Shown: in pieces, positions 1-13,320 of the stretch | Layout: each line of letters starts with the position of its first letter | Numbering within the stretch: position 1 is the first letter of the stretch | Source of the DNA: Spiroplasma sp. NBRC 100390 | Lineage (GTDB): Bacteria > Bacillota_I > Bacilli_A > Mycoplasmatales > Mycoplasmataceae | Direction: 5' to 3' | Length of the DNA stretch: 64,000 bases | Assembly: GCF_001886495.1 (NCBI RefSeq) | Contig: NZ_CP018022.1 | Location: 682,001-746,000, forward strand | Notes under the pieces: model-generated | Told to the model about the DNA's origin: nothing | The model's input: only the letters and a program-made list of their open reading frames with translations | The model's database searches: none | Made by a program: the position numbers and the translations under genes

Positions 1-2401
1 ATTGCGCTCAGTCTAAACGGAATAAAGTATAAACAAAGATACATGCTAATCCAACACCAATACTAATTGCGGCATTTTTTAGAATATAGCCTTCCATAAC
101 CGGATCAGTCTGTTGCAATGCTAATGAAGGGTCATCGGGGGTTGCATTATAAAATGATGCAATGGCTGTTAACAATTCTCGTTCAAAAGTCCCCTTTGTA
201 ATATTGGTACTAACAACTAAAATTCGGTTATTAACGCCACTTTCTTGTTTTTTAAGAATATAAATATTGTAACTAAAATTATAACGCGCTGTTTTGCGAA
301 TACTTTCTAATTGCGTTGATAACTTTGCAATTGCTGTTTCATCGTTATTCGTTCCTCATAAATCTTGATTAATCGTAAAATTAATTCCTGGCTTAATTGA
401 ATTAGCAACATTTGCTTTTCCAGCAAAAGCAATTGCTAACGCAACAATTAATAAAATAATTCCAACGACTGGTGTTCATTTTGTAATATTATAAAATGTT
501 CACTTTCCTACTTTATATTGCTTTCCTTTTTTTGGTATTACAGTTGCAACATTATCATTCGCTGCTATGACAGGTTCACTTGTTTCTGGCATTTGCAATT
601 GAGCACTAGCAGCTAATGCGTCTGGTGCTGTTGTTAGTGCAACTCTTTTTTTCATGAATAATTTTCATAATGAAAAACGTGAAACATCTAATCAAGGGTG
701 TTTTTCTTGTCAACGTAATTTAATAACAATTCAGTACATTAAACGCGCAACAGCAAATACCATTACAATGGAAATAATTAATCCAACTAGTAAAATTGTG
801 GCAAATGAATTAATATTATTTGTTCCTAATCAAAACAATGATAATCCTAAAATAATTAAAACTACTAATGCATCAATAAAGACCGCAATTGTTTGTTTAT
901 TAGCAATTTTCATTGCCGGTTCAAATGGAATTTGATTTTCGTACCGCTCACGTTTATACCGTGAAAAGAATAACAAGTTTCCTTCAAGTGCTAAACCAAA
1001 TGCAATCATTAATGCCGCAATACTTTCTGGCGAAATTTGAACTTTCAATAGCGAAGAAAAATATAATGTTGCAATTATTGTAAACAATAACGTTAAAATT
1101 GCAATAAAACCAAATAAACGATAATAAACTAATAAAACAACGAAGATTGCTAATACTAATACTCCTAAAATGATTAAAGAAATTTTAAAAACACTAGCTG
1201 AAACAACAGGTGGAATTTCACGATAACCACGAATAACAAACTCTAAACCACTTAAGCCCCCATTAATTAAATTACTAATTTGACGAGATTCAGTTTCAGT
1301 TGAAGTTGTAATTTGATTTGAATTTTCAGCAGCTCCTGTCCCAAGTTTAATTGAATTTCAATTAATGATATGTTCTTTATATAAATCTGTTAATGCAGTA
1401 TTATATTCAATAATTGTTTGTAAATATGGTCGTAACGGATCAATAAACTGATTTGTTGTTGCTGTTTTATCATTTGGGTCAATTAATAACCTGTCGAGTG
1501 GTACAGAAGTAAAACGAAAACGGGCATCTTCCATTCAAGTTTGAACTTGCGAAATTGGATAACTTAAAGCTAAATCTAGTAAATTACCAGTGCGAAGTTG
1601 TGAAGTTCCAGCATCATAATATTCAACATTAAAAATTTGATAAATATTACTTCAATCACTCGCCGAAACTTTACTACGAATTTCAGCATTAAAAACAGTT
1701 GCAATTGCTGGAATATTTTCAGTATCATGACGTAAATCATCAATAAATTGACCAATATCAGTTCAAATATACAATGGTTGTGCTTGACCCCCACCTTCTG
1801 ATGGTTTTAAACTATTAATAATACTATCTCATTTTGCTTGATCTTTAATTTTTAAAGTAATAATTGGGCGACGATTTTGATCAACCCCTGTTGTTGAACC
1901 TGAAATAACATCACTTAATGGTGTTCGTTCTTTTGTTCCATTGTTATCACCAACTAGTAAGTCTTTTCCTTTACTATCTGTTAAGTAAATTGCTCCTAAG
2001 CGTTGAATTACTTTGCTCAAAGCATTATAAGATTTAAACATATCTTTTCCAACAACAACTTCAACAGCGCTGCGACCTAATGTTTGTAAATATAAATTTT
2101 GATTTGATAATGGATCTAATTTATTACGTAATAAATCCAATCCTTTTTTACTATCACCATTTGGTGTATCTGGTGAAAAATTAGGATCATTTTTATCTAA
2201 AACATTAACCTGAACTTGATATCCACCTGAATAAGCAATTCCAGTTTTATATGAATAACGAAAACTATCAGCTGAAAAATAAGCACCAACAATCATTGCA
2301 ACAATTAAAACAATCAAAGTTCCAATGCGAATAATTAATTTGCTAATTGCCTTTTTATTTTTTGGTTCTTTAATTGTTGTAATTTGTTCGTTTTTCTTCA
2401 C
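1..2401 (-). CDS. secDF: Protein translocase subunit SecDF (fused; 3' end outside window)
   Basis: SecDF is an inner-membrane partner of SecYEG that uses the ion gradient to help exported proteins through the translocon. The reading frame is open from a GTG at 2401 to the window edge (800 codons) once TGA is read as Trp. There is one N-terminal membrane segment (about residues 22-44), a large extracytoplasmic region, then SecD transmembrane helices with the family-like stretch ALMIAFGLALEGNLLFF. SecF follows in the same frame: the in-frame ATG at 655 is preceded by open sequence, so SecD and SecF are one polypeptide, as in Bacillus. The small ComN-like gene lies just upstream, matching the Bacillus order. 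Start choice is uncertain because the Shine-Dalgarno is weak. Confidence 0.9.
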
Positions 2402-2469
2402 GTTTTACACCACTGTTCTATTTTAAAACTTTTCTTTATATATTGTACACTATTAGTTGTTTAATTTTA

Positions 2470-2760
2470 TTATTTAATAAACATATCTTTAAAATCTTCT
2501 AAGGATAAATCAGCCGCAGTAATTTTTTGATTATTCATAAATTCAATCATCCGATTAATCTTGATATTAAAGATATAATAAGCTACTTCACTAACATCAA
2601 TAATTGTTTTATCGACTAAAATCATCTTTATTAAATAATCTGCAACATCTTGTTCCGTGATATTTGGATTAGATAATCTTAAATCAACTGCTTTTAAACT
2701 AATCATTTTACAGGCATAATTTGCAATTTGTTCTTGTTCCTTTTTATGATTGTGGCTCAT
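2470..2760 (-). CDS. ComN-like post-transcriptional regulator (putative)
   Basis: A 96-residue acidic/helical soluble protein with no membrane segment and no signal peptide, starting at an ATG and ending about 70 bases before secDF. Size, helical character and position next to secDF match the small post-transcriptional regulator family of Firmicutes (ComN/YrzD in Bacillus subtilis, also beside secDF). The visible pattern includes ITEQDVADYLIK and a C-terminal LSLEDFKDMF. The family assignment rests on context plus general resemblance, so it is moderate; the gene itself is well supported. Confidence 0.55.
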   Translation of the reverse strand: MSHNHKKEQEQIANYACKMISLKAVDLRLSNPNITEQDVADYLIKMILVDKTIIDVSEVAYYIFNIKINRMIEFMNNQKITAADLSLEDFKDMFIK

Positions 2761-2822
2761 TTTTACACCTTACCTTAGTTCCAATTATTATTATAACCGA
2801 CTTCTCAAAAAAATTAAGTAAA

Positions 2823-3767
2823 TTATGTAATATTTTTTAAAAATTCCACTGCTTTATTTGTTAAAACCCGTCCACGCGATGTTTTTACTAAATAACCTTT
2901 TTTTAACAAGAAAGGTTCTAAAATATTTGTAATTGTTAGCAATGGTTCGGATAAAACTTGACTTAAGGTGCTTAACCCAACTGGTTGTGTCTGAAAAAGA
3001 AGATAAATTTGTTTTAAGTAATTTACTTCTCCTCATTCTAAACCATCTTGATAAACCTTTAAATTATTTAAAATTTCTTGTAAAAATTTTAATTTTATCA
3101 GTTGTGGGGTTACTAATAAATAGTCATAAATCCGATAAAATAATTTTAGAGCGGCACGTGGATTATTTCGACTATAACTAGCTAAAAAAACTAGTTCCTC
3201 TAATGATAATTTTATTCCTACTTTTAAAAACAAATTATTTAAAATTTGTTGCATATCATCATTAGTATATTCATCAAAATGAAAAATTGTTGTAAAACGA
3301 TTTAATAATGGTTGTGGCACTTGATATAGTAATGTTGTTGCTGCTACCAAGGTAAAAAATGGTAACGGTAAAACAACATTTTTTGTATTATAATCTTTTC
3401 CCAACAATAAGTTTAAACAGTTATCATCTAAAACCGGGTATAAAATTTCAGCAACCTCACGACTAATTGCATGAACCTCATCAATAAAAACTAAATTAAA
3501 TGCTTTTACCTGCATTAAAGAACTAATTAAATCACTTGGTTTTTGCAAATTTGGGCCATGTAAAAGTAATAGTTTTTGTTGTAACGAAGTTTTGATTAAA
3601 TGTGCTAAACTAGTTTTTCCAACACCACTATTGCCAACAAATAACATATGTTTTAATGGTAGTTGCTGCTTTTGACTAGCTGCTAACATAATTTTTAAAT
3701 TCATTTTAATATTTGCTTGACCAATATAACTGTCAAAATTAACCGGGTGAAAATTAAACTGTATCAT
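2823..3767 (-). CDS. ruvB: Holliday junction branch migration helicase RuvB
   Basis: RuvB is the hexameric AAA+ motor that, loaded by RuvA, drives branch migration of Holliday junctions. The 314-residue frame shows Walker A GNSGVGKT at residues 45-52, a Walker B FIDEVH, sensor-1 AATT, and an LLNRF arginine-finger region. After a TGA-encoded Trp it continues into the C-terminal winged helix ending with the family signature SRGRVLT. It is slightly shorter than the usual 330-340 residues because the N-terminus is trimmed. The start overlaps the end of ruvA by 14 bases, which implies translational coupling. Confidence 0.93.
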
Positions 3768-4323
3768 TTTGACTAATTCTAAATAAAACTAGTTTTAAAT
3801 ATTGGTCAAGTTTAGTTGGAACCGAATTAACACTATTAATTGCAGAATAAATAACAGTCAACGGATAACCCAATTCTTTTAAGCAACTAATTACTTTATT
3901 TTGAAGATTATTATAATTTTTTTTAAAATAAATTTTTTGTAAAGTATGTAATAATAATCGAACACTATGTGTCTTTAATCCCTGTAATTTTTCAATTTCA
4001 ACAATATTATTTTGTTGAATAAGCATTAATAAATCTTCAACACTAATTTGTTGTAATACTTTAACTGCGGTTTTAACACCAATTGTTGGAACAGTTAATA
4101 AGTCGCCAAAAATTTTCTTTGTCGCTAAATCTAAAAACCCAAATCACTGAAAACACATATCATTCTCATACTTTAACAAAGTATACATTTTAATTTGAGT
4201 TGCCTTCTTAAAATTCAGTCTTTTATTTGTAACTAAATAAATTTCATACCCATAATTATTTTGTTCTAAGCAAAGCACATTATCATTAAACTGATAAATA
4301 GTGCCACAAATAAAATCATACAT
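3754..4323 (-). CDS. ruvA: Holliday junction DNA-binding protein RuvA
   Basis: RuvA binds the four-way junction and recruits RuvB. This 189-residue protein starts at the ATG at 4323 and overlaps ruvB. It has the small N-terminal beta domain (MYDFICGTIYQF..), the helix-hairpin-helix region with TVPTIGVKTAVKVLQQI, and a C-terminal helical domain that contacts RuvB. Divergence from model RuvA proteins is high, as usual in Mollicutes; identity rests on the HhH pattern and the overlap with ruvB. No ruvC is seen nearby. Confidence 0.85.
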
Positions 4324-4380
4324 ATTATCATCCCCTATTTTAAATTAACTTTGTTAGTTAGAAAAATCCTTTTTTAAAAT

Positions 4381-4409
4381 AAAAAAACTCATAATAAATG
4401 AGTTTTTTT
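4381..4409 (-). terminator. Rho-independent terminator downstream of the 4430-5806 gene
   Basis: A-rich arm with ACTCAT, five-base loop, ATGAGT and a T run; 12 paired positions including the A/T flanks. It sits 20 bases after the stop of the upstream minus-strand gene and before the ruvA start. Being symmetrical it could act in both directions. Confidence 0.75.
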
Positions 4410-4429
4410 ATTTTTTAATATTTTGTTGG

Positions 4430-5806
4430 TTATGGTCATTTTACTGTTAAGTTAAAAATTGCTGTATTTTTATAGAGATCAGAACCATTACTTGTAACTA
4501 TTAAATCAATATTTGTGGCTGGTCCACCTTGACTAACACTTCCATCAATACGCAATAACAACCGATTCTTTAAATCTCGCGCATCTTCTAATAATTTCTT
4601 CTGAGCAGCAGATAATTGGCCAGTAATTGTTGCATTCCCTAAAACAGCTCTTAAAATTTCACGAGAATTATCACTAGTAATTGTTACTTCTGTTCCTGTT
4701 AAATTTTTTGATAAACGATTGATATCAATTCGTTTTGATTTTGCTTGAACAGCAATATTAGTGATTCCATAAAATTTTGATGCTTTATCAGCATTGATAA
4801 TAATTGTGGCTGCATAAGCTGTTTGGTCTTCTTGGAAACGATCAGAATTAAAAGTTATTACTGTATTAGGGTCTTTAATTGCTTCTAATAATTGTGGCTC
4901 TAATTTACCATCATTTTTTGAACCAACTTCTAAGGATAATAAGGCATTGTATAAATCACCAAAATTATTTCGATTATCAATTGTAATAACTTGACGACTT
5001 AAATCGCCACCCAATAAGGTAATATTAACACGATCTCCAATATTGCCACCACCGCCAGTAGTTCTCTCGTTGTTTAAATGACGATATAATTGTCAACCAC
5101 CAATCCCAAATCCTGTTAATGAAAGTACTAATACAACAATTAATGTTCAAATTTTTCATTGAAACTTGTGATTAATCACTTGAACCATTTTTCGCATTGT
5201 CATCATTTGGTTCTTTTGCATTTGTTTTACTAGACTAACCGTTTCTCCCCCGGCTGGTTCAGCAGCAACAACTAAATCATTACGGTCTTTCTCATTATTA
5301 TTTTCATTATCTTCATTTGATGCTTCAATTTCAGCTGAAAACGATTGCTCTGACACATTATCTGACCCATTATTTTGCTGTTCAAGCGGTATAAACGGTG
5401 GTGCAATCGGTGCTGAAACATTAACTGGTTCTTCCTTAGCACCCGTAGGTTTATCATCAGGAAGACTTGTTGTTGAAGGGCGACGACGTAAAGGAATTTT
5501 ATTAATTGTCTCTTGTGATAACTCAACTGTATGATCAATAATTGGAATCTTTGGGTTTCCGTTATGATCTAATAAATTAGTTTTTCAAAAGAAAGCATAT
5601 TTATTATTAGTACAATTAATTAAGGCAATTGGCATTACACCATGATCATCTTGACTTTCAGTATTTGGATTTACTTCACAAAAAAACAGTGCTAAATTAT
5701 TAACATCTTTTGTGCGATCATTACGAATTGCTAAAATAATTTTTTTAAAACTTATTTTACACCTGTCGCACATTTCATCATATATATAACGAATATCATT
5801 TTGCAT
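4430..5806 (-). CDS. Membrane-anchored protein with N-terminal CxxC domain and large external domain
   Basis: Function unknown. The 458-residue frame is continuous with TGA as Trp. I place the start at the ATG at 5806, which is preceded by AGAAGG; a TTG 27 bases further upstream is the alternative. N-terminal residues hold CDRC and, about 45 residues later, NCTNN, the same layout as in the proteins starting at 53623 and 62586. A low-complexity acidic/proline linker follows, then one membrane helix (IWTLIVVLVLSLTGFGIG) after a Lys/Arg-rich stretch, and about 230 residues of probable external beta-rich domain. The arrangement suggests the CxxC part is cytoplasmic and the C-terminal part is on the surface. 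No enzymatic motif is visible in the external part. Confidence 0.75.
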
Positions 5807-6019
5807 AGTTTTTTGTACCTTCTTTTGCCCCAAATATTGTATTATTTTTTGAATTCTTTATAATTATATCACACTTTTAATAAAAAAAGCATTCCTTGCC
5901 TTATTCACAAAAATGCTAATAAAAATGGAGCAGTTTGATGAACTATTTTCATCTTGAGTTTCCTTTAATATCATTAAAAATCACAAAAATTCTATTAAAA
6001 TTAAAGAACAGATCTTAAT

Positions 6020-9000
6020 TTATAATTCCAAAATATCACGTAACTCTGCTTCTGAAAATTTTGTAAAATTAGCATTTTCTAAATTATTATTTAGTACCGC
6101 TTCAATTACTGCTTGCTTATCATTTTGAATTGCTAAAATCTTTTCTTCAATTGTTCCTTTTGCAATCAACTTAATTACTTGCACTGTACTTTGTTGGCCA
6201 ATTCGGTGAGCACGATCAGTTGCTTGATTTTCAATCGAAGGATTTCATCAAGGATCAAAATGAATAACAACATCAGCTGCTGTTAAATTCAATCCAACAC
6301 CACCTGCTCTTAAGGAAATTAGAAAAACACTAATTGTTTCATCTTCGTTAAATTTTTGGGTCATCAGCACTCGACTTTCTGATCGTGTTTTACCATCTAA
6401 ATACAAATATTTTAAATTTAATTCCCTTGTAATTGTTTCAATCCGTTTTAAAACGGTTGTAAATTGTGAAAAAATTAAAATTTTATGACCACCACCTGTT
6501 AAATCAGAAAAAATGTCTCGTAAAGCATCTAATTTAGCACTTTCATTCTGATATTTTTCATCTAAAATACTAGGGTCACAACAAATTTGTCTTAGTTTAG
6601 TTAATGTTGCAAAAATTTTCAAGCGGTTTTGTTGATATTGACCTGCTTTTAAAATCTTATTAATTTCTTCTCGTGCTGCAGTAGCAAAAGCAGCATAGAT
6701 TTTCTTTTGTCGTTCAGTCATTTCTACTAAAATTTTATGTTCAATTTTTGGTGGTAATTCACTCATTACATCTTTTTTCAAACGACGCAAAATAAATGGA
6801 GCAATTTTTTGTAATAATTCTTTTTTAACTTCTTCATTTTGTTCCCGAATAATTGGAATCTCATATCGTTTTTGAAAGTAATGGTGATGAAACAAAAACC
6901 CAGGTAAAATAAAATTAAAGATTGATCATAATTCCGTTAAATTATTTTCAATTGGTGTTCCTGTTAATGCAAAACGAGTTGTAATATTTAACGTTCCAAC
7001 CGTTTTAGCATTAATTGATTGTGGGTTTTTAATATGTTGTGCTTCATCTAAAAAGCAATATTGAAATTGAAATTGTTGATAATAACCAATATCACGGCGA
7101 AGTAATGGATAAGAAGTAATAATGACTTGCACTTCATTAATTTTTGCAAATAATAGTTCTCTTGTTTTGCGTTCACCCGCAATCACCAAAGTCTTTAAAG
7201 CGGGGGCAAATTTATTAATTTCATTTTTTCAATTATAAATTAATGATGCTGGAACAACAATTAAAACAGGCGCCATTTTGGGATTCAACTCATATTCTTT
7301 TAAAATAAAACTAATTGTTTGTAATGTTTTTCCTAGCCCCATTTCATCAGCTAAAATTCCACCAAATCCCAATGAAGCAAGAGTCTTTAATCAAAAATAA
7401 CCTTTCTTTTGAAAATCACACATTACCGTTTCTAATGATGCTGGAACACTAAATTTATTTTCTTCTAAATTCTTAATTTTAGTAATTAAATGATCAAAAT
7501 CAAAATTGAAAGTACAATTAAATTCTGCTCATAAATCCAAATTATTATAAATTGTTAAAGCATGATATTTTGGCAATTGCAATTTACCTGATGCAAATTG
7601 TTCTGCTTGAAAATCAAACTGATTAATTAAAGTTGCAAACTTCTGTAATGTCTGTGCTTGTAAATCAATAATTCCCCCATTTGCTAATTGATGATATTTA
7701 TTCCCATTATTAATCGCCATTAAAATTTCACTTAAATTATGATAATCAATATCTGCTACTTGAAATTCAAATTCTAACCAATTATTTTTTTGATTAACAT
7801 TAATAGTTGAACTATGAACATTAAAATCAACTAAGCGAACATTTTTAAAATTATCAGTATAAAAAATTTGCGAAAGTGTTTCTAACGTTGAGATATGCTC
7901 TGATAACAATTTAATAACATAATTTAAATCATTCAAAATTAAATAATTATATTTTTTAACGAAACCAATTTGTTTTAAAAGAGTTAAATATTGTTGTTCT
8001 TGATAAATATCACGTAACACAATTTTACTATCATCGTTAGTTTTATTTAACAAATCAATTGTTATTGTGCCGTAACGAAAGATTGGGCGTAAGATAATTT
8101 CCTTACCCTTAAAATCAAAATAACTTTCAATAATTAATGGTGTTTTTTCTAATGTGTTCAAAATTGTTTTATCAACATTAACAACATCACGAGGATAATC
8201 TAACAAAGCAACAATTTCTTTAATAACAGCACTAGTTTGATGAGTAGTGAAAGTAATTTGATTTTGATTAGTCACTGCCATTGTTTGATAAATTGGTCCT
8301 AACAAAAAGGCATTTTTTTCTCCTAATAGAAAAATTTGTTCATAATCAAATAAACTTCCTTGATTTGTCGTTAAAACTATGGGTGTTATTTTATTGTTAA
8401 TAATTTGAATTAAATTATCATTTTGTTGAACTTTTAAACTGGGTTGATACTGATCAACACTGATTTTAATATTTGGATATTCATGATCATTAATAATTAA
8501 TTTAATTGTTTCGTCCTGTAAAGTTATTAAAAATTGTTCTGTTTGATAAGCTGAAAAACCAAAACTTTTTGTAATTGACACACCATAAAAATCCATTTTC
8601 TGTGTTTGTAAAAAACTAAAAACATTAATAAATTCTCGCTGTAAAAACCGAATTACTTTTTCCGCAAATGGTGAAAAAACTACTTTTGCTGGATACAAAA
8701 CAAATTTTTGTGAAATCTCATAACCTTTTAAATAATCTGGATCAAGGGGATTTTTTGCCAAAAAACCTAAAAAATGATAAATGTTTTTAATTTCAAAAAA
8801 CTGGTCATCCTCATAACCCAATTTTAATTGCACAACAGCGGGTTTTTGAAATGTTGAATCAATAATTAAGCTACATTGACAATCAACAATATTTTCTTTA
8901 ATTTCATAATTTTGTTTATTCTTATTAACAAATGTGGTTAATAAATGATCAGTTGCGGTAAATACTGATCGCCACTGTTGAATGTTTTCTTTTGATTCAT

Positions 9001-9316
9001 AAAAAGCAAACAACAAAGTTGCAATAATATGCTGACAAATTTGATGCTGAAAATTATAGTCAATACAACTACAACTTTGACGAGTCAAAAATGTCATTTC
9101 AGCAACAATGGCAAAAACAACATTAACTTCATAATAATCACTATTATTTTTTGCTACAACTTGGCAACTAATAATTAATTCTTTTTCGTTATTTGAGGTT
9201 TGTTGTTCATCAATTTTTAATAATGTTACCTTCTTTGTCTGATACAATTGTTCAGCATTATTAAATGTTACTAATCTCGTTAAATTTCGAATAAAATCAA
9301 GATTAAAGCTTTCCAT
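6020..9316 (-). CDS. SNF2-family helicase with N-terminal SWIM zinc finger
   Basis: A DNA-dependent ATPase of the Swi2/Snf2 (RapA/HepA-like) type, 1098 residues, one frame with TGA as Trp. A SWIM motif lies near the N-terminus (C82-x-C84 ... C94-x-H96), followed by a long family-specific region. The ATPase core follows: Walker A DEMGLGKT at 657-664, DEAQ box at 757-760, motif [12 protein letters not shown], and helicase C domain with [17 protein letters not shown] and the terminal [15 protein letters not shown]2 proteins of this build are common in Firmicutes; their role, probably chromatin or transcription-complex remodelling or repair, is not settled. It is followed on the same strand by a DNA-free gap of about 200 bases; a second helicase gene lies just upstream. 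Confidence 0.92.
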
Positions 9317-9476
9317 TTTTTATAGGCTCCTTTGATAAAAATAATACTATTTTTTAATTATAATACATTTTTAACAAACTGGAACGAACTAATTACTTTA
9401 TTTTTAATTTATTATTAAAAAGAAAAATTTGCATTAATTTCTGATTAGTTAAAGTGAAAAAAATAAAAGATGACTT

Positions 9477-12206
9477 TTAATCTTTTTCAATAGAAAATTT
9501 AGCTGTAAGATAGTTTTCTGTTAACATTGTCTCATAATGTCCAAAGCCAATAAAACAATATAATTTTAACCCTAAATTTGATCACTTTGTATTAATTTTA
9601 TTTTGTAAAAACAAATACTTAACAATGTCATTGTTTTGAATATCTTTTACTAACTTATTAGCCAAGGTCATTGTTTCAGGAATCGACCAATAAAAAACTT
9701 GCTCATCTGGTAAATATTTTGTTAATTTACCATAACCAGTGCCATCTTCATCTGCTAAAATAACTTGTTTAACTTTGTCAAATGTTAAATAACCAGCTTG
9801 AAAAGCAATAATTCGTAATTCACCACGTGTTAATAAAAAGTTAGTTCGTCCAATAACTGATAGTACTTGTTTAACGGTGTAAGTAATTCCTTTTAATAAT
9901 GGGCCTTTTTGCTCAGAGTGCATCTTTAAAGTTTCATGTTCTAATTTATATTGTAAAATAATCAATAATTCTGTAACAATAAGCTGATGATGATTAATAA
10001 AATATGTTACTAAATCAGGGATTGTTGCATAATTTGGAAATAACTCAATAAAAACAGTCATACTAGTTACTTCATATAATAGTGATGTTATTAATAAATT
10101 ATCATAATCTAAGTTAATTTCTTCATTAGTAAGTTTTTGGCTTAAACGTAAAATAAAATAATTAATAAGTTGATAACTATCTAAAAATAAAAATTGTTTT
10201 AATAAGTTTTTATTACGGTTTGTATTATTTTCATCAATTTGGTATCGTTCAATATTACGACCAATTTTAACATAGAAATCATTTACATAATTGTAAAATT
10301 GATATAATGATAAATCATAATCATGTAATAAATACGCCAAACCATTGTTTTGATATTTTTGATAGTATTCACGAATATGACTTTTAATGCGAGCACGGTT
10401 ATCATATCATTTTCGCAAATTATTTAAAATCACTTTTTGTGATCGTTGTTCTAAGGTAATTGTGCAATTATAAGGTAACCCTTCGTTTGCTAACAATCCC
10501 TTTATTGATGTTAATTTTGGGTCATATAAATTTTTAATTCCAATTGTAATATCATACTTACTATCAATGTTGCTAATTAAATCATAAACTTCTAACCGAC
10601 TTTTTAATTCCGTTTTTCGTAATCCCCGCCCAAGTTGTTGTAAATAGACTGTTTTAGAATTTGTTGGTCGTAATAAAATAATTGTGTTAATCTCTGGAAC
10701 ATCAATTCCTTCGTTAAACATATTAACAACACATAAATAATTAATACGTCCAATTTTAAATTCATGTAAAATCCTTGTTCGCTGCTCACGATTTTCAGAA
10801 GTTAGATAATCGGCACGAAGATGATTTGCTCGTAAAAATGTTGCAACTAATTTGGCATGTTCGGTTGTAACACAAAAGATTAAGGCGGTTGGTTTTGCAT
10901 ATAACCCTATATACTTGTCAATCATTTTTAATAATAAATCATTTCGTGCTGTTGTATTTAACTTTTTAAAAAGTTCATTATCGGCATTTAAATCAACACC
11001 AGTTAAATCAACGGTGTTATCATCAATACAATAATAATCAAATGGACATAATAAGCGTTGATTAATTGCATCTCATAGTCGTAATTCTGCTGCATATTCA
11101 TCAGCAAAATATTTTTTAATTGATTTTCCATCTTCACGTTCTGGGGTTGCTGTTAACCCAAGAACTTGTTGTGGTTGAAAATAATTAAAAACCTGATCAA
11201 AAGTAGTAGCAGCAATATGATGGGCCTCATCAAAAATAATTACATCAAAGTGATCTCGTTTAAACTGCGATAATTTATTAGCCATCGTTTGAATTGTCGC
11301 AAATAAATGAGCATTATTTTCGCTAGTTTTCCCTTCATACATTACTTCCCCAAAAGTTTGATCCATTAAAACACCACGAAAAGTTTGCAATGCTTGATCT
11401 AAAATTTCCTTTTGATGAGCTAGAAACAATATTTTTACCAGTTGGCCACCCTTTGCTTGCAATTGATAAAAATAATCAAAAGCAGCGACTACAGTTTTAC
11501 CAGTTCCGGTTGCCATAATTACTAAATGAGCATTTTTACCTAATTTTCGACGATATTGTAATTTTGCCACAATATCTTTTTGAAAATCATATAAGTATTT
11601 CCGAATTGTTAAAAATTCAGTTGGCGCATTATTGAACAGTGTTGCAATGCGTGCTGTTTGATTTTGATTAATGCGTTCTAATAAATGGTTCCGAGCAAAT
11701 TCATCATTAAAATCAACTAAGACTTCATTTCATAATTGTTCAAATTCAGTAATAATTTCTGTAACTAAACTATGATTATTAATTGTTGTTAATTTAATAT
11801 TCCATTCCCGTCCCGTTATCATTCCTTTATATGTTAAATTTGAAGAACCAATAATTGCTGTTGAAACCCCATTAAAACGTTTAAAAACTGAAGCTTTAAT
11901 ATGAATTCGTTCACTTCGTTTTTCTAAATTATCTTCAACTTTAATCTGAATATTGTCATAAGTTGTTACTAATCGTGCTAATTCTAATAAATTATTATAT
12001 TCAGCTAAATCATCAAAAGTAGTAGTGATAATCCGAATTGGAATTTTATTTGCACAACAATGCTTAATTGATGCTTCAATTTTATTAATAATTGCTTTTG
12101 AAATAAAAGGAAAAACAAAACAAACCTCATCAGCAGTTTGCATTTCATGATTTAATTCAACTAATAGTTTTTGCTGATTTTGATTCGTAAACAATTTCTC
12201 TTTCAT
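9477..12206 (-). CDS. PLD-like / DEAH helicase / DUF3427 protein
   Basis: A 909-residue multidomain protein. Residues about 1-160 form a phospholipase-D-like nuclease fold with H102-x-K104 and GSSN at 120-123; the Asp expected in a full HKD motif is not at its usual place, as is common in this subfamily. Then comes a superfamily 2 helicase with ATGTGKT near 231-238, FDEAHH near 325, GLTATPER, and helicase C with QQLGRGLRK. The C-terminal 250 residues correspond to the DUF3427-type tail. These fusions resemble restriction or repair helicases; a role in DNA repair or defence is inference. The frame has TGA codons at six or more Trp positions and is otherwise intact. Confidence 0.85.
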
Positions 12207-12262
12207 TTATTATCATCTCACTCCTGTTTTATTAATAAAATTATTACTCTTAAAATAAATTA

Positions 12263-13285
12263 CTATACCATCATAATCCCAAATTGATTTAATCAAATTA
12301 AGCATTCTTTTAACCAAATAATATCTGTTTCAATTTTAGCAATAATATCATCAGTTACACGGTTAAAACTCCCTGAGAAATCAACTTGTGTTAATGTCAT
12401 TCCTTTGTCATTTCAATTTTTAACTAAATAAGATTGAAATAAAAATGTTAAAACATTTTGTGCTACATCAATTGCAGGAATTGTCGGTGACTTTGAGGCT
12501 AAGACAAGTAAGTTCTTACAAATTTTGGGGGTTAAGAAATTTTTAATCACCCGTTCATGATGACCACCAACCAAAAATGTTCCTTCAAATAATTTATCAT
12601 CAAAATTAATATAAGTTAGTGGATTAAAAAATTTGGTTAATACGCTTCGCGGTTGAATTGTAAATTCTGCAGTTAATTTGGCATCTGGCTGCACAGTAAA
12701 AATTGGTAACCGATAAAATTCCTCTTTATCAATTTTACCATTAACTTTATTAATTACATGATGCGTAATTGTTCCAAACGAAATTTTACCCATAGGATGT
12801 GATAAATTAAAAACAGTATCAATTTTAGTATTAGAATTAAAATTAATTAATCCACTTGGTGCTGGTTGAAAAGTTTGACTAATGTTTTTTAAAATTAATT
12901 GTGAACTAAAATAATGGGCTAAACCTAAATTATAAATTTCAACTAGATTAATTTTTTGCATAATTTTGTCATATAGTTTTAATAACCGCGTTCACTTAAC
13001 CATGTAATAAGAAACAACAACAATTAAACTAATTCCCATTAATAACATTAAAAGTGGTAAAAAAATTAAGTAAATAGCAATACTTTTAACAACAATTAAA
13101 ATACTAATAAAAATTCCCATTAATGTTAAAAATGGTCCTAAAAACAACATTCATCGTATTACTAATTGATGGCGTTTTGTTGGCGGTTGGAATGAAATAT
13201 TATTTTGATAATATTCTTGTAGTTGCTTATTAATAATTTCTTTACTTACTATTTTTCAATTCATATTTTTATTTTCTTGACTCAT
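12263..13285 (-). CDS. DUF3137-like membrane protein (putative)
   Basis: A 340-residue protein with a short hydrophilic N-terminus, two closely spaced membrane helices at about residues 45-95 (FLTLMGIFISILIVV.. and LIFLPLLMLLMGISLIVVV) and a long cytoplasmic-looking C-terminal domain. The helical-hairpin plus soluble-domain layout and the GTITHH / FNPLTYINFDDKLFEG stretches recall DUF3137 proteins of Mollicutes and other bacteria; I cannot confirm this without a profile search. It lies between a lipoprotein gene upstream and the PLD-helicase gene downstream with short gaps. Confidence 0.6.
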
Positions 13286-13320
13286 ATTAACTTCCTCTTC
13301 TATTTTGATGATTGTTAATA

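Noticed and set aside
655..655. Separate secF starting at the internal ATG
   Set aside because: The frame upstream is open and continuous with secD, with no ribosome-binding site before this ATG; a fusion is the better model.
654..935. Plus-strand frames antisense to secDF and many others like it across the window
   Set aside because: They overlap well-supported minus-strand genes, lack ribosome-binding sites and have no family features.
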